Below are positions 42,560-54,650 of a stretch of DNA of 64,000 nucleotides, one piece after another. The position numbers and the translations under genes were made by a program. How positions within the stretch are numbered: the first letter of the stretch is position 1; each line of letters opens with the position of its first letter. The DNA is from Microglena sp. YARC (lineage: Eukaryota; Chlorophyta; Chlorophyceae; Chlamydomonadales; Chlamydomonadaceae), in assembly GCA_022414725.1 (NCBI GenBank), contig CM039462.1, positions 72,627,837 to 72,691,836 of the forward strand. Reading direction: 5' to 3'. The notes beneath the pieces were generated by a model. The model searched no databases. It worked only from the letters and a program-made list of their open reading frames with translations, and was not told where the DNA came from.

Positions 42560-43312
42560 AGTCTTAACCTTCCCACTAGCTGCCACCTCGGACAACATCC
42601 CCTCAAAGGCATATATGCCACCACCTGGGCTGATAACACCCCCTTGCATCTACCCCACTCCAGCAATAAATTCTGGACATCCTCTCACATCACCCACAAA
42701 ACTAAGTTCTGCATCCTCAAGGCCAGATGGGGCCGACTGTGGAACAAGAAGCTTGCCTATCGCTGGAAGATGCCCTATGCTAACAACCCCAACCCTGCCA
42801 CCTCCCCCACAATGCCCTATTTTGTACCACCCACGAGGACGGAGCTGGCCACATTCTTGCTGGCTGCACACACGCCACCTTCAAGGGCATGTACATCAAG
42901 CGTCATGACGCAGCTGTCCACTTACTGCACAAGGCCATCAGCAAAGGCGCCCTTGGATCCCGCCGCGTTATCATGGACGCAGGTAGGCTGGAGGACCTCC
43001 CCCGCGGAGTCCTTGGCAAAAACACTGCCTGACTGGTTACGCCCTCCCTCCATCTCAGCAGAGATCTGGCCCAAACTGAGGCCAGATCTCGCCATCCTGC
43101 CCGAGGTGGACTCACCCACCATTGCTGCTGACAAGGAAATCTGGATTCTAGAGCTGGGATACTGCTCTGACACCAACCATGCCACTAAGGCAGAGGATAA
43201 ACATGCCCAACACACCCAGTTGGTGGCCGGCCTAAGACTAGCTGGCTACCTTGTTCACATACCTAGTTGTTACCATTGGTACCACTGGCACCATCCCCAG
43301 AACCTTTTGTGA
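42560..43312 (+). CDS. C-terminal PD-(D/E)XK (restriction-like) endonuclease
   Basis: The open frame from 42644 begins with a basic/aromatic segment (TKFCILKARWGRLWNKKLAY). The nuclease core is LRPDLAILPE (Asp codon 43085-43087), then after a loop EIWILELGYCSDTNHATKAE (Glu 43151-43153) and DKHAQHTQLVAGLRLAGYLV. This is the 'RPD ... (L/V)xELxxxxx ... K' arrangement of RLE/REL nucleases of early-branching LINEs and Dualen. A frameshift-like mismatch at about 42930-43020 leaves a Ser/Pro-rich piece of uncertain frame. The stop is at 43312. Together with APE this gives two endonucleases. Confidence 0.8.
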   Translation, partial: SLNLPTSCHLGQHPLKGIYATTWADNTPLHLPHSSNKFWTSSHITHKTKFCILKARWGRLWNKKLAYRWKMPYANNPNPATSPTMPYFVPPTRTELATFLLAAHTPPSRACTSSVMTQLSTYCTRPSAKAPLDPAALSWTQVGWRTSPAESLAKTLPDWLRPPSISAEIWPKLRPDLAILPEVDSPTIAADKEIWILELGYCSDTNHATKAEDKHAQHTQLVAGLRLAGYLVHIPSCYHWYHWHHPQNLL

Positions 43313-43649
43313 CCTCCATGACCACCCTTGGTCTTTACCAATTTAGAAATTCTTACATTAGCAGACCAGCTGCACCACCACTCTGTTGACAGCTTTCAGA
43401 CTATTTTACAATGTCGTAGATTCATGGAACACCACCCCGCCGGAGATTAACATTTTTTGGTCCAGCTAGTGCCACCCACGTGACTGACTGAAATGACTCT
43501 CAGTCAGTTACGGGTGGGATCACAACTAGTACTGGATATTTTTTGTGTTTATCTATGGTGACTACAGCTAGCTTCTGCGTACGCTGTGGTGTCCTTAATC
43601 TCACGTCCCTAGAGTATTTATATTTCTTGGATGTAACAATTTCAATTTC
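43313..43649 (+). other. 3' untranslated region of the Dualen-like element
   Basis: 337 bp with no open frame. It contains a near-perfect inverted repeat TGACTGACTGA...TCAGTCA at about 43481-43507 and ends in ATTTC/CAATTT short repeats at 43637-43649, a microsatellite-like tail of the kind used by several LINE clades instead of poly(A). Confidence 0.75.
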
Positions 43650-46600
43650 AATTATAGCTACCTAAGTACCCATCGTTCCTTCTGCGGAGCTGCGAAGCTA
43701 CACAAGTAAGAACTAACTCGCTACCCAAGAAGGTGACACTACCCTGAGAAGCTGCTGAGCTTCGACCAACGCAGCTTTCAGATTCGTGCTTCGACCTAGG
43801 GGGCAGCGGCGTTGCACAATGGTAGCCACTTATCTCCATTCTCCATGGCCAGGCGCAACTCTAGGCCCAGCCATTCCAAATCATGGGCAGAGCGGCTATT
43901 GAGACCCTATGCTGACCTATTCTCCCAAAGCACATGCCACATGCGCTCTCAAACCGCGCTACATTCGTGTCATACCCACACAACGCATAACCACCCGGCC
44001 AGCCCATTGCATGCCGACCCACGCTACAGGTGTCCACCCCGACACACCCCAACCCCCCGCGTCGGGTGCAGCCCAGACCTGAACGGCTCAGTGCCCAGCC
44101 CACACAAAGCAACACCGTGTCAAAAATCCCTAAAATCAACCCGACATCTGATTGGTCTCATTTTTTTTTGCATCAAATTCTTACAAACTACAGCCAACCT
44201 TCATGTATGCTTTGCATGACAGCATAGGCACGTTCAATACTGCTTTAAAATGGCAACCCTGCAAAATGTCCCTTATTTGTTTGTTTGTTACGCTTATTAT
44301 AGCGAGTCTAGTAGCAACAAGGCTACAACATAAGTACATAAGTGACCGCCCATACATAAGCTTATAATTCCAAAAACAACAGCTCAGGGGGGCGGTCAAT
44401 ATAGTTACCGCCCTCAATGTAGGAGAGACTCAAGAGTTACACCGAGTCACACAAACTCAAAACTTGTCAAAAAGGGGGCCGACCAACTAGCGTCACGTGA
44501 GTGTAACAAAAACGAGTAACCGGATGCGGAGTCGTGGGGAACCTAAAGGGTTCGCGTCCGCCGCAAGCCAACTGTTCCATGCGACATTCGCGTTTCCGTC
44601 CGATCCTGAGCCATCGCCTGCAAACTCCCATCGCGGCTGGACCTGTTACTTGCGCGCAACGTGCAAATTGCGCAAATGCTAACTTTGAACTTCCAACTAC
44701 TCAACGTGCAAGTTCCAATTACGCAATTCAATTGAACTGGTGCTCTTCCAACCTCTGAATCTGCTAAGGTGACTTGCTAGTAATAGCCTGCCTCAGTACT
44801 TCGCTTTCGTCATGCAGACCTGCGAAGCTTCAAAATTAATCACTATCTACCCAAGTGGGTAACACCCCCCTGCGAACCTGTGGAGCTTGGACCAGCGCAG
44901 CTTCGACCTTCGTGCTCTGACCTAGGGGGCCATCGCCTGCAACCTGCTGGACGTGCTACTTGCGAAACGTGGAAATTGTGCAAATGCTGACCTTCGAACT
45001 GCGCAATTGAAATTGAACTGGTGCTCTTCCAACCTCTGAATCTGCCAATCTTGCTATTAATAGCATACCTCAGTACTGATCATTCGTTCTGCAGACCTGC
45101 GAAGCTTCAAAATTAATTACTATCTGCCCAAGTGGGTAACACCACCCTGCGAACCTGTGGAGTTTTGGACCAGCGCAGCTTTGAGCTACGTGCTCTGACC
45201 TAGGGGGGCATCGCTGCAACCTGCTGGACGTGCTACTTGCGGACGTGGAAATTGGCATATGCTGACCTTCGACCTGCGGAATTGATAACTGGTGCACTTC
45301 CGACCCCCGTCTCAGCCAAAGTGACTTGCTATTTATAGCTATCTAAGTACCCATCGTTCCTTCTGCGGAGCTGCGAAGCTACACAAGTAAGAACTAACTC
45401 GCTAACCAAGAAGGTGACACTACCCTGAGAAGCTGCAGAGCTTCGACCAACGCAGCTTTTCAGATTCGTGCTTCGACCTAGGGGGCAGCGGCGTTGCACA
45501 ATGGTAGCCACTTATCTCCATTCTCCATGGCCAGGCGCAACTCTAGGCCCAGCCATTCCAAATCATGGGCAGAGCGGCTATTGAGACCCTATGCTCACCC
45601 ACGGTATTCTCCCAAAGCACATGCCACATGCGCTCCCTAACTGCGCTACTTTCGTGTCATACCCACACAACGCATAACCACCCGGCCAGCCCAATGCATG
45701 CGACCCACGCTACAGGCATCCACCCCGACACACCCGACCACCCACCCGCGTCGGGTGCAGCCCCAGACCTGAACGGCTCATACTGCCCAGCCCACACATG
45801 CAACACCTTCTCAAAATCCCTAAAATTAATCCGACCTCTGGTCGATCTCATTTTTCTGCATCAAATTATTGCAACTGAAGCCAACCTTCATGTATGCTCT
45901 GGCATGACAGTAAAAGCACGTTCAAGACTGCTTTAAACAGCAACACTGCAAAATGTCCATTGTTTGTTTGTTTGTTACTTTTGTTGTTACTTTGTTACTT
46001 TGATTACTTGAAAGCAACAAGGCTACAACATAAGTACATATCTGACCGCCCGTACATAAGCTTATAATTCCAAAAACCAACAGCTCAGGGGGCGGTCAAT
46101 ATAGGTTACCGCCCTCAATGTAGGAGAGACTCAAGAGTTACACTGAGTCACACAAAACTCAAAAACTTGTCAAAAACTAGTGTCAAAACTAGCGTCACGT
46201 GAGTGTAATAAAAACGAGTAACCGGGTGAAGAGCCATTTAGCCCTGAAGGGTTCGCGTAGAAAGAACCGTCCTTCACAAGCCAACTGTCCATGCAACATG
46301 CAACATGCAACATTCGCGTTTCCGTCCGACCCTGAGCCATCGCCTGCAAACTCCCATCGCGGCCGGACCTGCTACTTGCGCGCAACGTGCAAATTGCGCA
46401 AATGCTAACTTCGAACTACGCAATTGAATTGAATGGTGCTCTTCCAACCTCTGAATCTGCCAATCTTGTTATTAATAGCATGCCTTAGTACTGATCATTC
46501 GTTCTGCAGACCTGCGAAGCTTCAAAATTAATTACTATCTGCCCAAGTGGGTAACACCACCCTGCGAACCCGTGGAGCCTGGACCAGCGCAGCTTTGAGC

Positions 46601-48433
46601 TACGTGCTCTGACCTAGGGGGGTATCGCCTGCAACCTGCTGGACTTGCTACTTGCGAACGTGGGAATTGAGCATATGCTGACCTTCGACCTGCGGAATTG
46701 ATAACTGGTGCACTTCCGACCCCCGTCTCTGCCAAAGTGACTTGCTATTTATAGCTACCTAAGTACCATCGTTCCTTCTGCGGAGCTGCGAAAGCTACAC
46801 AAGTAAGAACTAACTCGCTACCCAAGAAGGTGACACTACCCTGAGAAGCTGCTGAGCTTCGACCAACGCAGCTTTCAGATTCGTGCTTCGACCTAGGGGC
46901 AGCGGCGTTGCACAATGGTAGCCACTTATCTCCATTCTCCATGGCCAGGCGCAACTCTAGGGCCAGCCATTCCAAATCATGGGCAGAGCGGCTATTGAGA
47001 CCCTATGCTGACCTATTCTCCCAAAGCACATGCCACATGCGCTCTCAAACCGCGCTACATTCGTGTCATACCCACACAACGCATAACCACCCGGCCAGCC
47101 CATTGCATTGCCGACCCACGCTACAGGTGTCCACCCCGACACACCCCAACCCCCCGCGTCGGGTGCAGCCCAGACCTGAACGGCTCAGTGCCCAGCCCAC
47201 ACAAGCAACACCGTGTCAAAAATCCCTAAAATCAACCGACATCTGATTGGTCTCATTTTTTTTGCATTCAAATTCTTACAAACTACAGCCAACCTTCATG
47301 TATGCTTTGCATGACAGCATAGGCACGTTCAATACTGCTTTAAAATGGCAACCCTGCAAAATGTCCCTTATTTGTTTGTTTGTTACGCTTATTATAGCGA
47401 GTCTATTAGCAACAAGGCTACAACATAAGTACATAAGTGACCGCCCATACATAAGCTTATAATTCCAAAAACCAACAGCTCAGGGGGCGGTCAATTATAG
47501 TTTACCGCCCTCAATGTAGGAGAGACTCAAGAGTTACACCGAGTCACACAAACTCAAACTTGTCAAAAAAGGGGGCCGACCAACTAGCGTCACGTGAGTG
47601 TTAACAAAAACGAGTAACCGGGATGCGGAGTCGTGGGGAACCTAAAGGGTTCGCGTCCGCCGCAAGCCAACTGTCCATGCGACATTCGCGTTTCCGTCCG
47701 ACCCTGAGCCATCGCCTGCAAACTCCCATCGCGGCTGGACCTGTTACTTGCGCGCAACGTGCAAATTGCGCAAATGCTAACTTTTGAACTTCCAACTACG
47801 CAACGTGCAAGTTCCAACTACTCAACGTGCAAGTTCCAATTACGCAATTCAATTGAACTGGTGCTCTTCCAACCTCTGAATCTGCTAAGGTGACTTGCTA
47901 GTAATAGCCTGCCTCAGTACTTCGCTTTCGTCATGCAGACCTGCGAGGCTTCAAAATTAATCACTATCTACCCAAGTGGGTAACACGCCCCTGCGAACCT
48001 GTGGAGCTTGGACCAGCGGCAGCTTCGACCTTCGTGCTCTGAACCTAGGGGGCCATCGCCTGCAACCTGCTGGACGTGCTACTTGCGAACGTGGGAAATT
48101 GTGCAAATGCTGACCTTCGAACTGCGCAATTGAATTGAACTGGTGCTCTTCCAACCTCTGAATCTGCCAATCTTGCTATTAATAGCATACCTCAGTACTG
48201 ATCATTCGTTCTGCAGACCTGCGAAGCTTCAAAATTAATTACTATCTGCCCAAGTGGGTAACACCACCCTGCGAACCTGTGGAGTTTGGACCAGCGCAGC
48301 TTTGAGCTACGTGCTCTGACCTAGGGGGGCATCGCCTGCAACCTGCTGGACGTGCTACTTGCGGACGTGGAAATTGAGCATATGCTGACCTTCGACCTGC
48401 GGAATTGATAACTGGTGCACTTCCGACCCCCGT
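43650..48433. repeat. A/B satellite array, third block
   Basis: Begins within the tail of an A half (TATAGCTACCTAAGTACCC), although the array to the left of the Dualen-like element stopped within a B half. Then B starts near 44405, A near 46105 and B near 47503. The last B is cut at 48433 by copia copy 2 and resumes at 55278. Single-base length differences are more frequent here than in the main block (for example 47480-47610), as if local consensus quality were lower. Confidence 0.95.
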
Positions 48434-48734
48434 TGTCAGCATGAATTGCGGTGCTCTCACGCGTTTTATGACTTGGTGACTACTTATGTACTTCCTTAGA
48501 ACTATCGGTCCAGACAGTACTATGTCAGCTTACTGTTGACTGCGTCATCGGTTCTTCTGACACGCGCTGTCTAACCTGTACCCTGATCAGGTTCCAGGCT
48601 ACCGCCCCCTTTCCTCCGCTGGTGTCCCTTTATGGTTCCACTATCTTTTGTAATAATTATTCTCGTCTCCGCATTTATAGATTGGCGTGCTGCACACACT
48701 AAGTCCACTCTCCGGAGTGTTATCCAAGCTGATA
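48434..48734 (+). repeat. 5' LTR of copia copy 2
   Basis: 301 bp. TTTATAGA near 48674-48681 is a candidate TATA box, about 55 bp before the LTR end, implying a short R/U5. The leader to the gag ATG at 48771 is 36 bp, starting GGTTATACGGTCC. Confidence 0.95.
48672..48682 (+). promoter_or_regulatory. candidate TATA box in the 5' LTR
   Basis: CATTTATAGAT is present identically in all four LTRs. Position near the 3' side of the LTR is compatible with transcription starting within the last 30 bp. Nothing else supports the start. Confidence 0.35.
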
Positions 48735-48770
48735 GGTTATACGGTCCTCATTTACTACCACTGCTTTGCG

Positions 48771-50947
48771 ATGCAACTTCCGCGAGGGCCTCCCGCTAAT
48801 TTTGAGAAACTCCACGACAAGAATGGAGAATCTTGGACGCGCGGGATGCGCAGTGTCATTATAAGCAATGGCTGCGACCGTGTCCTTCCTAAGGAGGACC
48901 CGGGTCCTCTTGATGATTGGCTAGACGTCTGTGCACCAGCTGCCTCTGCTAGCGGTCATGAGAGTCCTTCCGCCATCGTGGAAGTGACCCCCCCCAATCA
49001 ATCCTCCACCTTTACGGCTCCTTCTGCTACTGTCCGACGTCTCTCTCCTGAGATTGAGGACGTTCTGATGCGACTCTGCTGTGTTTCCACTCAGATTATC
49101 CAGTACGCAGGGGCGCCTCCACCTCCTGATGCCGTTTTGACTACGACTATCAAGAACTTGCTCGTCATCGCCGTGCAGATGGCTATGCTGATGACTCTGA
49201 TGATGGTGATGAAGATCTGCAGAGTGCTATGAGTGGTGACTTCGGTGGAGTCACTCCTTCCACTGCTACTCGAGTGTTCAATTCTACCGTCTCTCCTGTG
49301 TATGAGCCTCTGTCGGCACCTGCTCTTGCGCCTTCCCCGGAGTTTAAGCCTGATCCAGTCTCTGCGCCTCTGCTTGCGCCCCTTCCACCTGTCCACCCGG
49401 AGGTGGCCAGGCCGTCTTTGATGCAGAAGTCTGCGTCTTTCACCTTGCCTCCGGACCGAGGTCTGTCTGGCTACAATACTCGTGCTCGAGAGGCTTCTGC
49501 TGCTGCTGCTGGCCGCGCATCCTTTGCTGGCCCTTCGCAGGAGCCCCCTCCACCCCCCCCTCCGCCTGTGGAGCAGCCCCCTGCTCCTGGCCCTCCGCCA
49601 TATGTGCCTCCTTCGCTGTCATGCGACTCCTGGGAGCATCTGCTCGATGGCGGACATCCTCTGCGTCTATCCCTGCAGGAATGCCGTCTTATCCGCCAAG
49701 CTCAACATGCTGGGAATCCTTGGACCGCACTCTGTACGGTAGGCTGGATATGACTGCCACTCAGGCTATGGTTGATAGCAAGGGTCGCCCTAGGCCTAGG
49801 CGTGTGATGGCTTATTCTGAGCTAGGTCTAGAGTGTCGGGCTTTTCTGGGACCTGTTATGCCAGGGATTAACTACCCTCCTGCTAATGGTGTGACCTCTG
49901 GAGGGGTTGGGCGTAGGAACAGTGACCTGCGAGGTTACCAGTTTGTTAAGGTCCCACTCCCTTTCTGTCCTGTTCGTCCTGATTTCGAGCTCATTGTGCG
50001 TGTTGCGCGTTCCCTAGATCTCATCAGGAACTTAGATGACCAGCGCGCTTATGACGCTGGTCTTGCTGCTGAGTATTTTCTGGCGATTCGTGAGTCTTTA
50101 GCTCCTCGGTGTGCTCCTCCTGCTGCTGGAAATTCGGCCTCTCATGGTGAGTCTAGTGTCGATCCTGCACTGTTGGGTTTCAGTGCGCTTACCCTACCCC
50201 GCCAAGAGTTCATGATCTTATCCATGATGCTTGCCAACATGACGGATGCCCTAGTCAAGGTGTATAGGGACTTTGCTTCACCTCGGGATATCTTTTTGCA
50301 TATCCGGAGGCAGCAGTCCGATGCCCTTGCCTCGCGTGTCCCTCTCTTGCTGAAGGAGTATCATGCTTCGGCCATGGGCACTCATGAGCAGGTTGACGCT
50401 TTCTTTCGTCGGGTTCGCGGTATGTGCACTGACCTGCGCAGTGCTGGGTTTCCGCAGACTCAGCGTCACGCCATGGGCATTATAGTTCAAGGTGCGAGTC
50501 TGCCCCGGTTCGAAACGCTGCGGATTAAGTATGGTATCCTGATATACAACCAGCAACCTGTTGAGTACTGGTCCTGTCTAGAGGAATATAGGCAGCTAGA
50601 TATTCTTAACATAGCGCTCCCTCAGTCGGATTCCAGGCATCCTGGTTGGTCCCGGACCGCTCCTCAGTTTCCTGCTAATGCTGCATTTCAGCGGCGGCAG
50701 AAGACTGGTGGTGGTTCTGGGTCGAACAAGAGGCGCCTGGAATGCACCTGGGACCATGCCCCCACAAGGATGGTCACTCGGAGGACCGTTGCTGGACGAA
50801 GTTCCCTGCCCTGCGAAGGGTCCCTGGTCGTGCAGAACCAACGCTTCCTTCACCGTTGCCTGCTAACCTGGCCCTTCCAGGTCACCTTACTCCAAAGCAA
50901 TTGTCTTCCTTGCAGGCTCAAATTGATGGGTTGCTATGCAGAAGTAG
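48771..50947 (+). pseudogene. gag: copia gag, copy 2 (frameshifted)
   Basis: Same protein as the copy 1 gag. The first 120 codons are intact (this copy keeps the base lost near 20937 in copy 1). Single-base losses relative to copy 1 or to the open frame occur near 49136 (T run), 49712 (G run), 50751 (G run, just before the zinc knuckle) and 50931 (T run). The Pro-rich segment near 49550 is in frame here. The zinc knuckle C-x4-C-x5-H-x4-C and the terminal ATG CAG AAG TAG are conserved. All breaks are in homopolymers, so an intact gene is possible. Confidence 0.9.
50945..50947 (+). promoter_or_regulatory. in-frame UAG between gag and pol, second copy
   Basis: Context AAG UAG CAG GUA AGC is identical to copy 1. 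The codons after it are in the pol frame (50948-50992 open, then the protease). The AG|GTAAGC overlapping the second codon after the stop also fits a splice donor. Confidence 0.55.
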
Positions 50948-53900
50948 CAGGTAAGCCCTGTCCTATTCTCCTGCACCTCTAGGTTCTCAAATGTGTGTAG
51001 TCCGAGCCTGTCTGAGGGGGTCTGGCATGTGGATTCTGGAGCTGGAATGTCCATCACAGGTGATAGATCTTTGTTCACTGTGTTTGATGTTCCACTGAAT
51101 CTGCCATCAGTTCGATTTGGTGATGGTGTGGTTCAACGGGCAGTAGGTAAGGGATCCATTGAGTTATGTAGTGATTGGTTACCAACACCAATCATTCTAA
51201 CTAATGTTTCTCTACATACCTCACTGTCCGGTGAACCTCCTGTCAGTAAATGCTGTGGCTCATTCTCTCCACTGCAAGATTTCTTTTGATAGTATTAGTT
51301 GCACTGCCACTCAGGGCTCTTCTATTCTGGTCCTTCCCTGCCTCCAGTGATGGTGTTTACAAGTTTGCATGTAGGCCTTGTTACACCACCAGTGGCTGTT
51401 CGTTTGGTGCTGACAATTACCCAGCTTTTGCACTTGATGTTGATGAGGACGGTGGAGTTGTTATCCCTATCACTCCTGAATGGCTGTGGCATAGGCGGCT
51501 GGGTCACCCCGGCTATGATGCCATGCACAGACTTGTCAAGAAGGGTATGGTTAAGAACTTACCCCTCTCACTCAACCAGGTCCAAAAACTGGCTAAGATC
51601 CCTTGTGATGCTTGTCAAAAGGCTAAGGGCAAACGTCTCCCTTTTCCTAAAGCAAGCACTACTCCGATCAATGCACCTCTCCAACGCCTTCACTTGGACA
51701 TCATGGGGCCAGTTCATATTAGAGGTCTGCGTGGGGAGTTTTATATTCTGTGCCTCACAGACCAACACTCTGGCTATGCTGAAGTGTTGTGCTTGAGGAC
51801 CAGGGATGAAGCTCCCTTAGCAGTTCAGACTATCATCCTCAGATGGATGAATCAGCTGCACGGATTTGCCTTTAAGTGCCTGAGGTCTGACAGGGCTAAG
51901 GAGTTTATAGTAAAGTGGTTTGAGGATTGGCTGATATCGGTTGGGGCAGTGCATGAGTTATCTTTGGCATACACTGCACAGCAGAATGCAACTGTGGAGA
52001 GGTACAATGGGGTCTTACAGTCTATAGCTAGGAGCATCCACCTGGAGTCAAAGCTAACTAAGTCTTTCTGGCCCTATGCCTTCCTAGCTGCGTGTTACCT
52101 TCGTAATCGCTTGCCCAATCAGGGAGATAAGACTCCTCATGAGCTTTTCTTTGGGGTTCAGCCTGATGTGTCGATGTTGCGCGTGTTCGGATGCCCTTGC
52201 TACGTTACGTTAGTCAATGGGAAGAAGCGCAACAAGCTGGACGAAAGGGCGTTATCTGGTAGACTGGTTGGGTATTCCCTGGTGAGTAAGGGTTATTTTG
52301 TTTGGGTTCCTAAGTTGCGCCAGGTAGTAGAGAGTCGTGATGTACTCTTCTATGAGCAGTTTGATCATAACTGTATTCCTGGGCTATCTCCCTATGACGG
52401 GTCGCCGTATGTCTCTCGCATCCCTGCCGCTATCAACGGACATATGCCTGTGCCTACGGTTAATTCCCTTGACCCTTTGCTAACCCCAATTGTCGACCGC
52501 TGCCCTGATCATGGGATGACCTTGCGTCCCAGGTCAGGGCTGATGGTGCTGTATTGTGTGTGAAGGCACTGGGCGGGCGAGATTCTGCAGTTCTTTCAGA
52601 TAAAATCTTAGCCGAATCGCAGGGGGTCGCCAGGCCCTCCTCTGCGCCACATTTCGTCGGTGAAGATTTAGGATTACGACAGCCTTCGATCATAGTGGTA
52701 CCTGGATCAGGTCCATTGACTAATAGTCGCCAACCTCCGACCACCTCGGATGGCTCGCGGGTGTCGTTCATTCAGACGCCTCCTGTCGTCCCTGGTGGAT
52801 TACTCGGGTCAAGGCCATGTGATGAAGTAGCCGTTGCCGATAGTGCAAGTGATGATCTGGAACACTGGTCGGGTTCCGATACTGCGTATGGCTGGGGTGT
52901 TCCGGTCGACCCAGGCTTCGTTGATATAGAGGCAAATAAGGCCGGCCCTGTTCAACCAGGCAGTAGTTCTGCGCTGGGGGCTATACTACCGGTTACTGCT
53001 GATACTGCTGATATCCCCGCTGCTCATGTACAAGTACACTGCTTGTACGTGGGAGCATACATTTCCACTTCCACTGAACTGACTTCAAAGCTGCCATGCT
53101 TCCCACCAGCCCTGACAGGGATCAATGGCTCCTTGCTATGAAGGATGAGATGGCGTCCCTACATGCCCATGGCACTTGGGCGCTCACTCCACTGCCTCCT
53201 AAACAGAGGGTCCTGTCTGGCAGGTGGTTATTTGTGAAGAAGGTTGGGGTTGATGGTTCTATTCGCTTCAAGGCACGTTTTGTGGTTCGTGGTTTTCTGC
53301 AGCGTCCTGGGTTGGATTTTTCATGATGTATATGCCCCCGTTTCTTCTAAAGCAGGTCTGAGGGGTGCTCCTGGCTGCCATCACTCATAGAAGATGTTTG
53401 TCGGCAGCTGGACATCAAGACTGCATTTCTGAATGCTCCCTTGAACCTGGTCTGGACCTGTACTGCCACCAGCCTGAGGGCTTTAAGGTACTTGGTCCTA
53501 ACGGTGTTTCCCCTTGTGTGCAAGCTAATCAAGTCCCTTTATGGTTTGAAACAGGCGCCCAGGGCTTGGAGTATGGATGTCAAGCGGGTTTTGGTTGCAC
53601 ATGGTTTTATTATGTGCAAGCGGAACCTGCTCTGTATTTTAGGAGGGATTCTAATGGTGGGTGGAGCTATGTCCTAACCTATGTTGATGATTTTATCTGT
53701 GCTTTTAGTGAGCTGGATAGGTATGTTTGCTGATCAAGGCTATGGAGAAAGCTGGCTGGGAGGTCAAAGAGATGGGTGTGCCGGTTCAGTTCCTCTCCTT
53801 GGACATGGCTTGTACACTTGACTCTGACGGCAGGTGTGTTCAGATCAACCTCTCCCAGCACTCCTACATTGTTGATCTGGTGGAGCAGTTTGGTCTGACT

Positions 53901-54650
53901 GCTGCTGCCAAGCCCAGGTTTGGTGCCCCCATGGACAAGTCCACCGTCACTGACCCACCTGGAGAAACCCTGTCCTCTAATCGCCAGTACCTCTCTCTTG
54001 TTGGTGCTTTGCTATACCTGGCTACTTGCACCAGGCCTGATATTGCCTTTGCTGTGAGCTACCTGTCCAGGTTTTCTGCTCACCCTACCGTCCCCCTGTG
54101 GGGGGCAGCCAAGCGTTTGCTTTTGTATTTGAGGTCACATTCCCACCTGGGACTCACTTACACACACAGCCCTGATTTCTCTTTTACTGTCTTTAGTGAC
54201 TCATCCTTTGCTGATGATGGGTCTGACAGGAGATCTCAGACTGGCTTTGCTGTCCTGGCTGGAGGGTGCATAGTGAACTGGATGAGCAAGAGGCAGCCTA
54301 CAGTTGCCATTAGCTCTTGTGAGGCTGAGTATCAGGCCCTGTCTCAGGCTGCCAGGGAGGTGCAATGGTTGAAGAAGTTGAGGGTGGATCTGGGTCTGCC
54401 TTGTGATTTAGTTACCATTCAGGGTGACAACATAGGGTCTCTGAGATGGGCCAATGACTGGCAGCTCCTCCCTCGCAGCAAGCACATTGATGTTATTCAT
54501 CACTACATCAAGGAGCTGGTGGAGGACGGTTCACTAGATGTTGCCTATGTTAACACCAAGGACAACTGTGCTGACCCCTTCACCAAGCCCCTTGATCCTG
54601 CTGTGTTCTGGAGGTTTATGCGGATGCTTGGGATGACCGCTTCTTCTTAG
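50948..54650 (+). pseudogene. pol: copia pol, copy 2 (about a dozen 1-2 bp frameshifts)
   Basis: The domains match copy 1: protease VDSGAG, HHCC zinc site, integrase D-D35-E, RT (GLKQAPRAW-like, YVDDF) and RNase H (FSDSSFADD, SCEAEYQAL, GDNIGSLRWAN, ADPFTKPL). The 307-codon RNase H portion (53727-54650) is one open frame, because this copy lacks the extra base seen in copy 1 near 16080. Length changes relative to copy 1 occur near 51208, 51328, 52538, 53086, 53318, 53362, 53390, 53400, 53506, 53622 and 53729. Substitutions are few (for example SLHAHG for SLHSHG). The pattern points to base-calling error or very recent decay. Confidence 0.93.

Larger units (their letters stand above)
33946..43649 (+). 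mobile_element. Dualen/RandI-like non-LTR retrotransposon (9.7 kb)
   Basis: A single plus-strand element sits inside the satellite. Domain order from sequence: hydrophobic/Cys-containing 5' region, Josephin-type cysteine protease, acidic plus basic linker, APE endonuclease, RT, long spacer, RNase H, PD-(D/E)XK endonuclease, then a 3' end with short ATTTC/CAATTT repeats (43637-43652) instead of poly(A). The combination of APE and restriction-like endonucleases with RNase H and a cysteine protease is the published hallmark of Dualen elements. AATTATA occurs at both ends (33939-33945 and 43650-43656), a possible 7-bp target duplication, but the satellite phase differs on the two sides. Many 1-bp frameshifts and at least one in-frame stop make this copy non-functional as sequenced. 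Confidence 0.92.

Noticed and set aside
50950..50990. A 37-bp intron between gag and pol (GTAAGC...CTCTAG)
   Set aside because: It is too short to splice normally and begins after the stop, so removing it would not fuse gag to pol.
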